NCBI GenBank assembly: GCA_963933975.1 | Contig: CAWVWE010000009.1 | Span: 1 to 64,000, forward strand | DNA length: 64,000 nucleotides | Origin: UBA10364 sp905182675 | GTDB lineage: Bacteria; Bacteroidota; Bacteroidia; Flavobacteriales; Schleiferiaceae | Reading direction: 5' to 3' | Part shown: positions 19,101 through 26,357 of the stretch, one piece after another | How the letters are laid out: each line of letters begins with the position of its first letter | Numbering within the stretch: the first letter of the stretch is position 1 | Translations under genes and position numbers: made by a program | The notes under the pieces: generated by a model | The model's input: only the letters and a program-made list of their open reading frames with translations | Databases searched by the model: none | What the model was told of the DNA's origin: nothing

Positions 19101-19532
19101 GTTGAAGAAGCCGTCTTACTAGAATTCGATCGGATTACAGAAAGAGGCGGTGTACTGGGGGCTATGGAAACCATGTACCAAAGAGGGAAAATACAAGAGG
19201 AAAGTTTGTATTATGAAACACTGAAGCATACTGGAGAATTTCCAATTATCGGTGTAAATACATTTTTAAATAAAAATGGTTCACCAACGATTACTCCAGA
19301 TGAGGTCATACGTGCTACGGTTGTAGAAAAAGAGTATCAAATAACGATGCTCGATGCATTGCACAATAGTAAGTCTGAACGCTCAGAAGGTATGTTAATC
19401 GCCCTGAAAGAGGCGGCAGTTAAAAACGACAACATTTTTGAAATAATGATGGAGGCTTCGAAGTATTGTTCCCTTGGACAAATTACCGATGCCTTATTCT
19501 CAGTAGGTGGTCAATATAGAAGAAACATGTAA
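16170..19532 (+). CDS. icmF: fused acyl-CoA mutase IcmF (methylmalonyl-CoA mutase family)
   Basis: A 1120-residue single-chain adenosylcobalamin-dependent acyl-CoA mutase with its G-protein chaperone built in. Domain order: cobalamin-binding domain (residues about 10-145, with DGHDAAINIMRRI and its cobalt-ligand-type His26), MeaB-like GTPase (P-loop GTGGSGKS at about 203-210, VSVDPSKRKTGGALLGDR), linker, then the mutase TIM barrel in the C-terminal half (RFHYVSLGLPAKRLSTAFDS, SVSISGYHIAEAGANPI). This order is that of IcmF, which interconverts isobutyryl- and butyryl-CoA; some members prefer isovaleryl/pivalyl-CoA. A true methylmalonyl-CoA mutase would have separate subunits. The role, probably branched-chain acyl metabolism, is inferred. 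The next gene, xth, overlaps its stop by 1 nt. Confidence 0.9.
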   Translation: MENPSPYVPKNKVRIVTAASLFDGHDAAINIMRRIIQSTGCEVIHLGHDRSVEEVVNTAIQEDANAIAMTSYQGGHLEYFKYMYDLLQEKGAGHIRIFGGGGGTILPEEIQELHAYGITKIYHPDDGRRMGLQGMINDLVAQSDYLVGAELPSSIDELKTAQNPTIARWISAAENCGEKHSTELVELAQLADQIKTPILGITGTGGSGKSSMVDELVRRFTMDFSDKRLAVVSVDPSKRKTGGALLGDRIRMNSIKHGNVFMRSLATRQSNLALSAHVQKALDILKIAGFDLIILETSGIGQSDTEILDHSDASLYVMTPEYGAATQLEKIDMLDFADLIALNKFDKRGALDALRDVKKQYQRNHNLWNTKTDLMPVFGTIASQFNDPGTNSLYKAIIEKLNEKTTADLDSSFEVTGEMSEKVFIIPPNRTRYLSEISESHRIDKERIAQQVEVADKLYALHRSMETLEDEELVAQLQLSFDRIKMDFNPHNWEKIQQWEATKKRYKDPIYSFNVRGKEIQIETHSESLSHSQIPKVALPKYKSWGEVLRWLLTENVPGEFPYTAGIYPFKREGEDPSRMFAGEGGPERTNKRFHYVSLGLPAKRLSTAFDSVTLYGNDPDRRPDIYGKIGNAGVSICCLDDAKKLYSGFRLTSPLTSVSMTINGPAPMLLAYFMNAAIDQECELYIKEHKLEHKVESILKSSFDDKGLERPKYQDKLPEGNDGLGLMLLGLTGDQVLDHQAYEKIKNRTLKSVRGTVQADILKEDQAQNTCIFSTEFALRLMGDVQSYFIDLQVRNFYSVSISGYHIAEAGANPITQLAFTLANGFTYVEYYLSRGMDINKFAPNLSFFFSNGIDPEYAVIGRVARRIWAHAMKNKYGADARSQMLKYHIQTSGRSLHAQEIDFNDIRTSLQALYAIYDNCNSLHTNAYDEAITTPTEESVRRAMAIQLIINKELGLTKNENPIQGSFIIEELTELVEEAVLLEFDRITERGGVLGAMETMYQRGKIQEESLYYETLKHTGEFPIIGVNTFLNKNGSPTITPDEVIRATVVEKEYQITMLDALHNSKSERSEGMLIALKEAAVKNDNIFEIMMEASKYCSLGQITDALFSVGGQYRRNM

Positions 19533-20293
19533 TGAAAATACTCTCTTTCAATGTTAATGGGGTTCGTGCTTGTGCAGGAAAAACACTCCTCCAAGATCTC
19601 AACACCTTAGACTGTGATGTAGTTTGTCTTCAAGAGACAAAAGCTACGCCTGAGCAAGTTGCAGAGGCACTATCTGGGCTAACGGGTTATCACCTGTATG
19701 CATACAGTGCGGAGAAGAAGGGATATAGTGGCACAGCTATTCTGTCTAAGGAACTCCCACTGTCCGTTAAAATGGGGCTGGGTATCGGAGAACACGATAA
19801 TGAGGGCAGGGTAATTACTGCTGAATTTCAAGATTACTTTGTGGTTACCGCTTATGTTCCTAATGCGAGCAGTGGTTTAAAGCGTCTTGATTACAGAACT
19901 AAGGGTTGGGATGTGGCCTTTTTAGCATTTATAAAAAATCTAGAACGCTCAAAACCTGTAGTTGTATGTGGAGACTTAAATGTTGCTCATCAGCCAATTG
20001 ATCTTAAAAACCCAAAGCCAAATTATAATAAAACTCCGGGCTATACTCAGCTTGAAATAGATGGCCTAACAACAATGCTAAATAGCGGTTTAGTAGATAC
20101 TTACCGTCATTTATATCCCACTACCGTAAAGTACAGTTGGTGGAGTTACAGAGGAGGTTCCAGGGAACGGAATGTAGGTTGGAGACTTGATTATTTCTTA
20201 GTGAGCGAGTCACTTATGGTGAAGGTCAAGAATAGTGAGATTTTAAATGATGTATTAGGCAGTGACCATTGCCCAGTATTACTAAGTCTGTGA
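19532..20293 (+). CDS. xth: exodeoxyribonuclease III / AP endonuclease
   Basis: A 253-residue Mg2+-dependent exonuclease-endonuclease-phosphatase fold enzyme of base-excision repair, cutting 5' of abasic sites and trimming 3' ends. Motifs: SFNVNGVRA at the N-terminus, LQETKA (metal-binding Glu), GDLNVAHQPIDLKNPK, and the terminal GSDHCPV (catalytic Asp-His pair). WRLDYFLVS before the end is also typical. The start codon shares one base with the icmF stop (TAATG), so it is translated from the icmF message. The functional link between the two is not obvious. It ends 1 nt before the convergent 61-residue gene. Confidence 0.96.
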   Translation: MKILSFNVNGVRACAGKTLLQDLNTLDCDVVCLQETKATPEQVAEALSGLTGYHLYAYSAEKKGYSGTAILSKELPLSVKMGLGIGEHDNEGRVITAEFQDYFVVTAYVPNASSGLKRLDYRTKGWDVAFLAFIKNLERSKPVVVCGDLNVAHQPIDLKNPKPNYNKTPGYTQLEIDGLTTMLNSGLVDTYRHLYPTTVKYSWWSYRGGSRERNVGWRLDYFLVSESLMVKVKNSEILNDVLGSDHCPVLLSL

Positions 20294-20294
20294 T

Positions 20295-20480
20295 TTAGTC
20301 GTTCAGGGGTTTAAAGTCTAAGAGCATCTTCCCTGCTTGCCTTATCTCACGGTTAATTACATGGAATCTTTCGGCATGTTGTTCTGCAGGTAATAATGAG
20401 ATGACTTCAACTTGTAGTGCGGCGGCAGTGAGGTGGTTATTCACATCATGCATAAGTTTCTGATACTGTTTTAAATCCAT
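20295..20480 (-). CDS. orphan DHp-like helical hairpin, 61 residues
   Basis: A small predicted protein, MDLKQYQKLMHDVNNHLTAA to FKPLND. The first helix carries an H-box-like stretch, LMHDVNNHLT, with a phosphorylatable-type His11. The second helix, RFHVINREIRQAGKMLLDF, resembles helix 2 of HisKA dimerisation/phosphotransfer domains. There is no ATPase domain, sensor, transmembrane segment or receiver. It sits 17 nt after the M1 peptidase stop on the same strand, so it is likely the last gene of the ung-rmuC-rlmB-peptidase unit. Its stop abuts the xth stop. It could be a Spo0B- or HPt-like phosphorelay piece, or the relic of a lost kinase. Being a real gene is likely but not certain given the length. 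Confidence 0.55.
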   Translation of the reverse strand: MDLKQYQKLMHDVNNHLTAAALQVEVISLLPAEQHAERFHVINREIRQAGKMLLDFKPLND

Positions 20481-20497
20481 ATTATCAGGTATTTCTG

Positions 20498-22900
20498 TTA
20501 GCGTAAAATGCTCATTGACCTAGAGAGGTCATTAATGCGTATTGTATACACTCCGTTGGGAACGGTTTTAATAGATAATTCTACGGAACCTTGATTTACA
20601 GTTAGAACTCTTGACAGTGCAAGCACCCCATTGGTTTCAAATATTTGTACGCTTGCGACATTCAATTCTGGTTGAAAACCATCTATTCTTATGAGGTCTT
20701 GACTTGGGTTGGGATATATTCTTATTTGACGCTCTGATGCGCCCTCCATGCCTAAACCGTATTTGGCTTTACCAATTCGATAAAACCCACTAAGCAACTG
20801 TGGGGTAAAAGTCAAATTACCGACTCCAAAGTTTCCTACGGTTTGATTTGTTACATTACCTAAGGCAATGCCTGCACTAGGGAGCTCCCCGGTTTTGAAA
20901 TAACATAGGGTTAGTGAGTCCCCAGAAATATTCGCTAGATCGTAGTCAAGTCCCCCTTGATTTTGGTTTTTGTTGTATTTGATCGTTACTTCAAAAGGTA
21001 GGGTCGTGGATGTTCCCAATGGAGGGTTATGACTTCCTTCGTACCCAATAAAGTATACATGATTAGATCCAATTTCACCGGAGGCGCTATACATACCTTC
21101 AGTGCGATGGTGCCATACATAGAACCTTCCATTGAGGTTATTTGGATTTCCCGTTGGAGTGATTTTTACCCCCGTGTTCGCTAAGGTTTTAGTACCTGTT
21201 AATTCCGACCATTCAAATGAATCATAGACTGAGGCTCCTAAGGACTCTGCACTGTCATTCACACTCAACCAATCAGCACCGCTTTGAAGATCTTGTGTTC
21301 CTTGGTAATTAGCAGGGAAATCACCAGAATACCCTAAAAAAACTTTACCCTGGTGGCCTGAATTATAGCTGTGTTTATAAAGCCATATTGGAGTCGATTT
21401 CCCTTGTGCAGATGCCCCGTTGGGTACATTGCTTTGAATTCGATGTAATCTAATAGGCTGTTGTCCAGATGTAAATGAATTTTTTTTATGCGGAATGATG
21501 CTGTGGTATCCTGGCGTGTAAATCCAATCCAACCAAAACTCAGTTAAGTTTATTCCAGTTGCAGTCTCTAACGTTTGCTTGAAACTATCCACATCATAGT
21601 TGCCATACGTCTGTAACGCAATAAGCTGTCTCATTCCATGAGAAAATAGCGAATCTCCAAGATATTCTCTTAAGTTGTGTGCTACCATAGCGCCTTTTTG
21701 ATAGGTGTGCATACCGTAAGTTTGATCCTGATTGACGCCACTTAACGCAAGATGACCTCCATCACTTAAAGCAGCCTGCTTTAATACGACGCCTTGATTT
21801 TTTTGTACGGTGTTGACATATTTCGATCGACCATAGATCTTTTCCTCATAAAAGTGTGACCCAAACTCAGCGAACCCTTCGTTAATCCACATGTCTTGTG
21901 CCGTTGAGGTGGTGATTGCATTACCAAACCACATATGGGCGAGCTCATGTGCGATGATATCTTCTCCGTTGAGGTTAATATTTGCCAATGTTCGCGGTAA
22001 GTGAATCATTCCGGCATGCTCCATAGCACCGGTGATGGTAAGTGCATAACCCACCTTTTCGAATGGGTACGGACCAAACTCATTAACAAAAGCATCGAAG
22101 ATGTCATTCAGATGAATAAACCCTGCACTCATATTAGCGGTGTCTTGAGCTCTGCCATAAATTTCAAAAGGTATACCTCCATGCGTCCAACTCTGTCTGT
22201 GGTAGTCAGAAACTGCTACACTTACGAGGTACGAGGGTAGTGGCGCCTGGCCTTTCCAATGCCATATTAAATCTCCTGTAATGAGTGTATCTACGTTACT
22301 TAGTATTCCGTTACTCACACCAACCTTACTACTTGAGGTGATAATATTCATTTCTTCAAGAACGCATTTTTCAATAAAATTGTCAAAGCAGGGAAAAACA
22401 CTTCGTCCGTAAACATGCGGATTCGCAGCGAAACCAACACCTAAGTTATAGTCGTAGGCGCCGTCATGATGCATGCCGCCCCATCCACTGGCGTCTTCTG
22501 TTGTGTTCCCATGATAGTAAATGGTCCAATTCAATGAATCTCCAGCTAGCGCAGTATCTGAAACGATGAGATGCTCACCGGACTGGTTGAACAATAATGG
22601 CCCATACATGGAAACCACACTATCCACTGTAAATCCAAGGAGGTCGAAGCGCAGTTGAGTGAAATTTATAGTAACACCTATTTGATATTCCGCTTTTCCG
22701 ATGAGCTGAGCGTTGCCGAACCCTCTTGTATCTATATCAAGCTTTAAAGATTGAAGATCGGCGGTATCTGACCTTGAGTTATAGTCAATAGGTGTGGTCG
22801 ATTGGTAAACAGGTGCAAACTTGTTGTTTTGACAATTGAACTGTCCACTAACAGCAAGGTTAGCCAGTATTAGTACAGCAAGTAAGACTTGTCTCATCAT
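20498..22900 (-). CDS. M1 family metallo-aminopeptidase with T9SS tail
   Basis: An 800-residue secreted zinc peptidase. Signal peptide MMRQVLLAVLILANLAVSG; N-terminal beta domain; gluzincin catalytic domain with GAMEHAG (substrate-binding GxMEN-like loop, here MEH) and HELAHMWFGNAITTSTAQDM, followed by INEGFAEF, which gives the HExxH-(18)-E zinc site. A central beta region follows, then a T9SS type A sorting domain (IRIYPNPSQDLIRIDG to the end). M1 enzymes remove N-terminal residues from peptides; here it probably digests external peptides at the surface. The Asn-to-His change in GAMEN is common in non-classical M1 members. It starts 3 nt after rlmB. Confidence 0.92.
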   Translation of the reverse strand: MMRQVLLAVLILANLAVSGQFNCQNNKFAPVYQSTTPIDYNSRSDTADLQSLKLDIDTRGFGNAQLIGKAEYQIGVTINFTQLRFDLLGFTVDSVVSMYGPLLFNQSGEHLIVSDTALAGDSLNWTIYYHGNTTEDASGWGGMHHDGAYDYNLGVGFAANPHVYGRSVFPCFDNFIEKCVLEEMNIITSSSKVGVSNGILSNVDTLITGDLIWHWKGQAPLPSYLVSVAVSDYHRQSWTHGGIPFEIYGRAQDTANMSAGFIHLNDIFDAFVNEFGPYPFEKVGYALTITGAMEHAGMIHLPRTLANINLNGEDIIAHELAHMWFGNAITTSTAQDMWINEGFAEFGSHFYEEKIYGRSKYVNTVQKNQGVVLKQAALSDGGHLALSGVNQDQTYGMHTYQKGAMVAHNLREYLGDSLFSHGMRQLIALQTYGNYDVDSFKQTLETATGINLTEFWLDWIYTPGYHSIIPHKKNSFTSGQQPIRLHRIQSNVPNGASAQGKSTPIWLYKHSYNSGHQGKVFLGYSGDFPANYQGTQDLQSGADWLSVNDSAESLGASVYDSFEWSELTGTKTLANTGVKITPTGNPNNLNGRFYVWHHRTEGMYSASGEIGSNHVYFIGYEGSHNPPLGTSTTLPFEVTIKYNKNQNQGGLDYDLANISGDSLTLCYFKTGELPSAGIALGNVTNQTVGNFGVGNLTFTPQLLSGFYRIGKAKYGLGMEGASERQIRIYPNPSQDLIRIDGFQPELNVASVQIFETNGVLALSRVLTVNQGSVELSIKTVPNGVYTIRINDLSRSMSILR

Positions 22901-22903
22901 TCC

Positions 22904-23641
22904 CTAGGCTTTTCTTTGACGTACCGCCTCATAAAGCAGCACACCTGTAGCTACACTTACGTTTAAAGAATTGATTTGCCCGGACATTGGAATTAAGGCT
23001 TGGGCGTCAGAAAGCTGAATTAAACTCTTGTGAACACCAGTTTCTTCATTTCCCATGATTAACATACATCCCTCCATAAATGGAGCTGCATACATGTCCG
23101 TCTCTGATTTCTCAGTAGCAGCTATTACTTTTAACCCTAAGCTTTGTGCTAAAAATAAGGCATCCTTCATATGGGCGACTTTACATACTGGTACTTCAAG
23201 TAGCGCACCCGTTGAGGTTCTAATCGCATCAGCACTTACTGGTGCGCTGTCGTTCTTCGGAATCACAATAGCATCAACCCCGCAGCAGTCAGCTGTCCGC
23301 GCGATAGCTCCAAAATTTCTCACATCGGTAATTCGGTCAAGTGCTAAAATTAAGGGTATCCTTCCTTGTTCCTGTGCAGCAACTACGATTTCCTCTAAGT
23401 CGAAAAAATCAATAGGGCTCAGGTAGGCAACAGCACCTTGATGATTCCCTCTGGTAACTCTGTCGAGTTTTTCTATCGGAACATATTTAGGCTCAATGCC
23501 AGCATCTCTTAGTGTGCCTTCAAGTTGAGCGTATAAAGATCCACTAAGTCCCTTTTGAAGGAATACTTTTTCAATGGTCTGGTTGTCTTGAACTGCCTGA
23601 AGAATAGGACGTAGTCCGTAGATAAGTTGATCGTTTGCCAT
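22904..23641 (-). CDS. rlmB: 23S rRNA (guanosine-2'-O-)-methyltransferase RlmB (SpoU/TrmH family)
   Basis: A 245-residue SPOUT methyltransferase. The N-terminal substrate-binding part (QLIYGLRPILQAVQDNQTIEKVFLQKGL) is followed by the trefoil-knot SAM domain: LDRITDVRNFGAIARTADCCGVDAIVIP, GALLEVPVC, IMGNEETGVH and IPMSGQINSLNVSVATGVLLYE. This matches RlmB, which methylates G2251 in E. coli numbering; paralogues such as TrmH-like enzymes are close, so the exact rRNA site is an inference. It lies 2 nt after rmuC and 3 nt before the M1 peptidase gene. Confidence 0.93.
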   Translation of the reverse strand: MANDQLIYGLRPILQAVQDNQTIEKVFLQKGLSGSLYAQLEGTLRDAGIEPKYVPIEKLDRVTRGNHQGAVAYLSPIDFFDLEEIVVAAQEQGRIPLILALDRITDVRNFGAIARTADCCGVDAIVIPKNDSAPVSADAIRTSTGALLEVPVCKVAHMKDALFLAQSLGLKVIAATEKSETDMYAAPFMEGCMLIMGNEETGVHKSLIQLSDAQALIPMSGQINSLNVSVATGVLLYEAVRQRKA

Positions 23642-23643
23642 GT

Positions 23644-25035
23644 TTACTGTTCTGAGGATTTATCCTCAATTTTTTTATCTGAATATTCACCTAGATCTGC
23701 ACGATCTACTAATCTATTGTCTAATTCTTTTTTAGTCTTACTTCCCAACTTTTTTAGTCTTTCAACTTGTGAAATCAGGTTGCCTCTACCTTCTACCATT
23801 TTATTCATAGTGTCTTGGTAAGTATTTTGTGCTGTTTTGAATTGCTGACCTAATCGTGTGAGGTCTTCACTAAGTCCAACAAATTTATCATAAAGTTTTC
23901 CTCCAGCCTCTGCAATTTCGATCACATTTTTGGTCTGTTTCTCTTGGCGCCAAGCCATAGCGATCGTCTTTAGTGTCGCCAGCAACGTAGAAGTGGAAAC
24001 CAAGATTATTTTTCGCGAAAAGGCATACTCATATAAACCACCATCAAACTTTGTGGCCTCCATAAAAGCAGCTTCGATTGGAATAAATAATAAAACAAAC
24101 TCGGGAGTATCACCTCCATAAAGTTGTGGGTAATCTTTTTCACCCAGCCCCTTAATATGGTTTTGAATACTAACCACCAGTGCCTTCATACTGGATTGAG
24201 CTGATTCATCATTCTCGGCATTGACATGATTGTCCCATGACACAAGGCTTACCTTAGAATCAATGATGATTTTTTTGTTTTCGGGCAGTTGAATAATTAC
24301 ATCAGGCTGAAGCCTTCTCCCATCTGCCGTAGTTTCACTGTTTTGAACGAAGTACTCTTTATCTTTTCCTAGGCCACTCATTTCTAGTGCACGCTCTAGG
24401 ACAAATTCCCCCCAGTTGCCCTGTTTCTTGGTGTCTCCTCGCAAAGCCTTGGCCAATCCACTCGCTTCTGCAGATAGTTGAGAATTCATATTTTGAAGCG
24501 TTTGAATATTAGCCATCAAGGCACTTGTATTTTTGAGCTCCTCTTTATGACTTTCCTTCACAGTACTCTCAAAGTCGGATAGCTTTTGTTTAAAAGGAGC
24601 TAAAAGTTTTTCTAAAGCTTCTGAATTGGTCGCTTTAAACTGGGTTGATTTCTCTTCAAGTACTTGACTGGCTAGAACCTTAAACTCATTAGTCATTTGC
24701 TCTTTTGCTTCAGCAGCTTCTTTCTTTTGAGCCTCAAAAGTATTTTTTTGATGAAGTAATTTTTCTTGGGTAGCTGATAATTCAGCGCTTAGTGAGCTAT
24801 GGTTTTTAGCACTCTGTATTTGAACGTTCTTGAGCTCTTCTTCAGATTTACGAAGTGCATCTTCGGTCTTCTCCAGTTTTATTTTCGAGTCCTCCAATTG
24901 ACTTTGGATCCAACCGGGCAGTTCATTAACGTTAAAGCCTGTCGGTTTACTTTTTGATGTCCTGTTTTGACGAAGCAGAAAAAAAGCGACTAGCGCGATG
25001 TTTAAAACCAAAAAATAGATCCATGGATCACTCAT
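23644..25035 (-). CDS. rmuC: DNA recombination protein RmuC homologue
   Basis: A 463-residue protein with one N-terminal membrane helix (IYFLVLNIALVAFFLL), a long coiled coil (about residues 45-165, rich in Glu/Lys/Gln/Ala) and the RmuC PD-(D/E)XK-like nuclease domain: KKQGNWGEFVLERALEMSGL, RLQPDVIIQLPENKKIIIDS, KVSLVSWDNHV and FVLLFIPIEAAF. RmuC limits DNA inversions at short repeats in E. coli; the mechanism is unclear. The C-terminal coiled coil and charged tail are typical. The gene lies 20 nt after ung and 2 nt before rlmB, in one transcript. Confidence 0.95.
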   Translation of the reverse strand: MSDPWIYFLVLNIALVAFFLLRQNRTSKSKPTGFNVNELPGWIQSQLEDSKIKLEKTEDALRKSEEELKNVQIQSAKNHSSLSAELSATQEKLLHQKNTFEAQKKEAAEAKEQMTNEFKVLASQVLEEKSTQFKATNSEALEKLLAPFKQKLSDFESTVKESHKEELKNTSALMANIQTLQNMNSQLSAEASGLAKALRGDTKKQGNWGEFVLERALEMSGLGKDKEYFVQNSETTADGRRLQPDVIIQLPENKKIIIDSKVSLVSWDNHVNAENDESAQSSMKALVVSIQNHIKGLGEKDYPQLYGGDTPEFVLLFIPIEAAFMEATKFDGGLYEYAFSRKIILVSTSTLLATLKTIAMAWRQEKQTKNVIEIAEAGGKLYDKFVGLSEDLTRLGQQFKTAQNTYQDTMNKMVEGRGNLISQVERLKKLGSKTKKELDNRLVDRADLGEYSDKKIEDKSSEQ

Positions 25036-25055
25036 GTAAGTTGTTGTTTATCAGT

Positions 25056-25775
25056 TTAAAACAAGGTTTTTTGTTCGTAAGTGGGCAGTGCCCAATGTAC
25101 GACTTCTAGGCCTCTTTTTTTACGTTCTGCGTTAAATCTTGAGAAAGGCTTCGACCCGTAAAACCCTCTGTATACACTCAGGGGCGAGGGGTGGGGGGTA
25201 TTTATGAGAATTGGATGTTTGATGTCAAGTTCCATGATCACTTTTTCAGCTAACCTTAGTGCAGGCATGCCAAAACAAATAAATCCTGCATCTGGCTGAT
25301 GTTCTAGAACAAATTTTATTGAATTTAAGGTGAATTCCTCCCAGCCCTTTTTCGCATGTGAACCAGGCCTTGACTCTTCGACCGTTAGTACCGTATTGAG
25401 TAAAAGCACACCATTTTTAGCCCAATTACTCAGGTCACCGTTCATTGGATCCTGTTCGCTTAAATCATCACAATATTCCTTGAATATATTCTTTAATGAA
25501 GGCGGTATTTTACTTTGCGGAGATACGCTAAAGGAAAGTCCGTTGGCCTGTCCAGCCCCGTGATAAGGATCTTGACCTACTAGAATACATTTCACATTTG
25601 TTGGCCTACAATTTGCATAGGCACTTAAGATTGAATCCACCTTGGGATAGATGTTTTTGTTGGCGTATTCAGTCGTTAAAAAGTCCTCCAGATCTCTTAG
25701 ATACGACTTGTTTTGCTCTCCTTTGAAAAACTCATTCCAAGATTTAGGCACTATTGTGGAAAGGAATGTGCTCAT
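25056..25775 (-). CDS. ung: uracil-DNA glycosylase, family 1
   Basis: Ung removes uracil from DNA and starts base-excision repair. I take the ATG at 25775 (239 residues); an upstream in-frame ATG at 25820 gives an atypical basic extension. Motifs: LVGQDPYHGAGQANGLSFSV, with the catalytic Asp in GQDPYH, LLNTVLTVEESRPGSH, and the DNA-intercalating loop TPHPSPLSVYRGF. These fix it as family 1 UDG rather than Mug or family 4. It begins the five-gene minus-strand unit ending with the orphan helical-hairpin gene. Confidence 0.97.
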   Translation of the reverse strand: MSTFLSTIVPKSWNEFFKGEQNKSYLRDLEDFLTTEYANKNIYPKVDSILSAYANCRPTNVKCILVGQDPYHGAGQANGLSFSVSPQSKIPPSLKNIFKEYCDDLSEQDPMNGDLSNWAKNGVLLLNTVLTVEESRPGSHAKKGWEEFTLNSIKFVLEHQPDAGFICFGMPALRLAEKVIMELDIKHPILINTPHPSPLSVYRGFYGSKPFSRFNAERKKRGLEVVHWALPTYEQKTLF

Positions 25776-25846
25776 TGAGTAAGAAGTTTGGTCTACGAAC
25801 GTTATTTTTACAATTCGCAATTTAAGTAAAACGCAAGTTTTAAACT

Positions 25847-25966
25847 ATGAAAAAGGTAATATCCATTGCGGTTGTGATCGTTGCAACCTTAGCACTCACT
25901 TCTTGTGGCACGGCTGAAAAATGTCCATCTTATTCTCATGTTGAGCTTCCTGCGCAACAGGGATAA
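25847..25966 (+). CDS. small lipoprotein, 39 residues
   Basis: A short gene with a clear lipoprotein signal: MKKVISIAVVIVATLALTSC, with a lipobox LTSC and predicted lipidated Cys20, then only 19 residues (GTAEKCPSYSHVELPAQQG). The ATG is 71 nt from the divergent ung start. The mature part keeps one further Cys (CPSYS). Its last 29 nt overlap ytxJ in another frame, implying coupled translation. Tiny lipoproteins ending in a CPxYS-like segment recur in this phylum as far as I recall, but no function is known. Probable because the signal peptide is so well formed. Confidence 0.65.
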   Translation: MKKVISIAVVIVATLALTSCGTAEKCPSYSHVELPAQQG

Positions 25967-26327
25967 GAACCAGGAGTCCAGAGTTGGACTTCCTTTTGTA
26001 TACCCGCAATCCTTTGAGGAATTCGCGGGTATTCTTGGTTATAAAGGGACTACTTTCATTTACAAACATAGCACCAGGTGCAGTGTTAGTTTATTCGCTA
26101 TGAAACGACTCTTAACAGTGGATGCGGAAGAAGGGGAACAATGGGTGTATATAGATGTTATAAACCAAAGAGCTCTTTCCTTAGCCTTGGCGGAGGATTT
26201 AAACGTGCAACACCAAAGTCCACAGTTGTTAGCGATTAAAGAAGGACGTGTTCACGCACACGCTTCTCATCAAGACGTGAACGAGGATACAATTGACATT
26301 TGGCGCAAAAGCTTGGCTCAAGCGTGA
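25938..26327 (+). CDS. ytxJ: YtxJ-type monothiol bacilliredoxin (BrxC family)
   Basis: A 129-residue thioredoxin-fold protein from the ATG at 25938; a GTG at 25905 would extend it further into the lipoprotein gene. The active segment is FIYKHSTRCSVSLFAMKRL with a single Cys48 in place of a CxxC, followed by VYIDVINQRALSLALAEDLNVQHQSPQLLAIKEG and ASH near the end, which match the YtxJ (DUF2847) family. The family is proposed to remove bacillithiol from S-bacillithiolated proteins. A second bacillithiol-linked gene lies at 30421. The start is within the upstream lipoprotein gene by 29 nt. Confidence 0.85.
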   Translation: MLSFLRNRDKNQESRVGLPFVYPQSFEEFAGILGYKGTTFIYKHSTRCSVSLFAMKRLLTVDAEEGEQWVYIDVINQRALSLALAEDLNVQHQSPQLLAIKEGRVHAHASHQDVNEDTIDIWRKSLAQA

Positions 26328-26357
26328 ACAAGAAACTGTTTTTAAGGTTTTAGAAAT

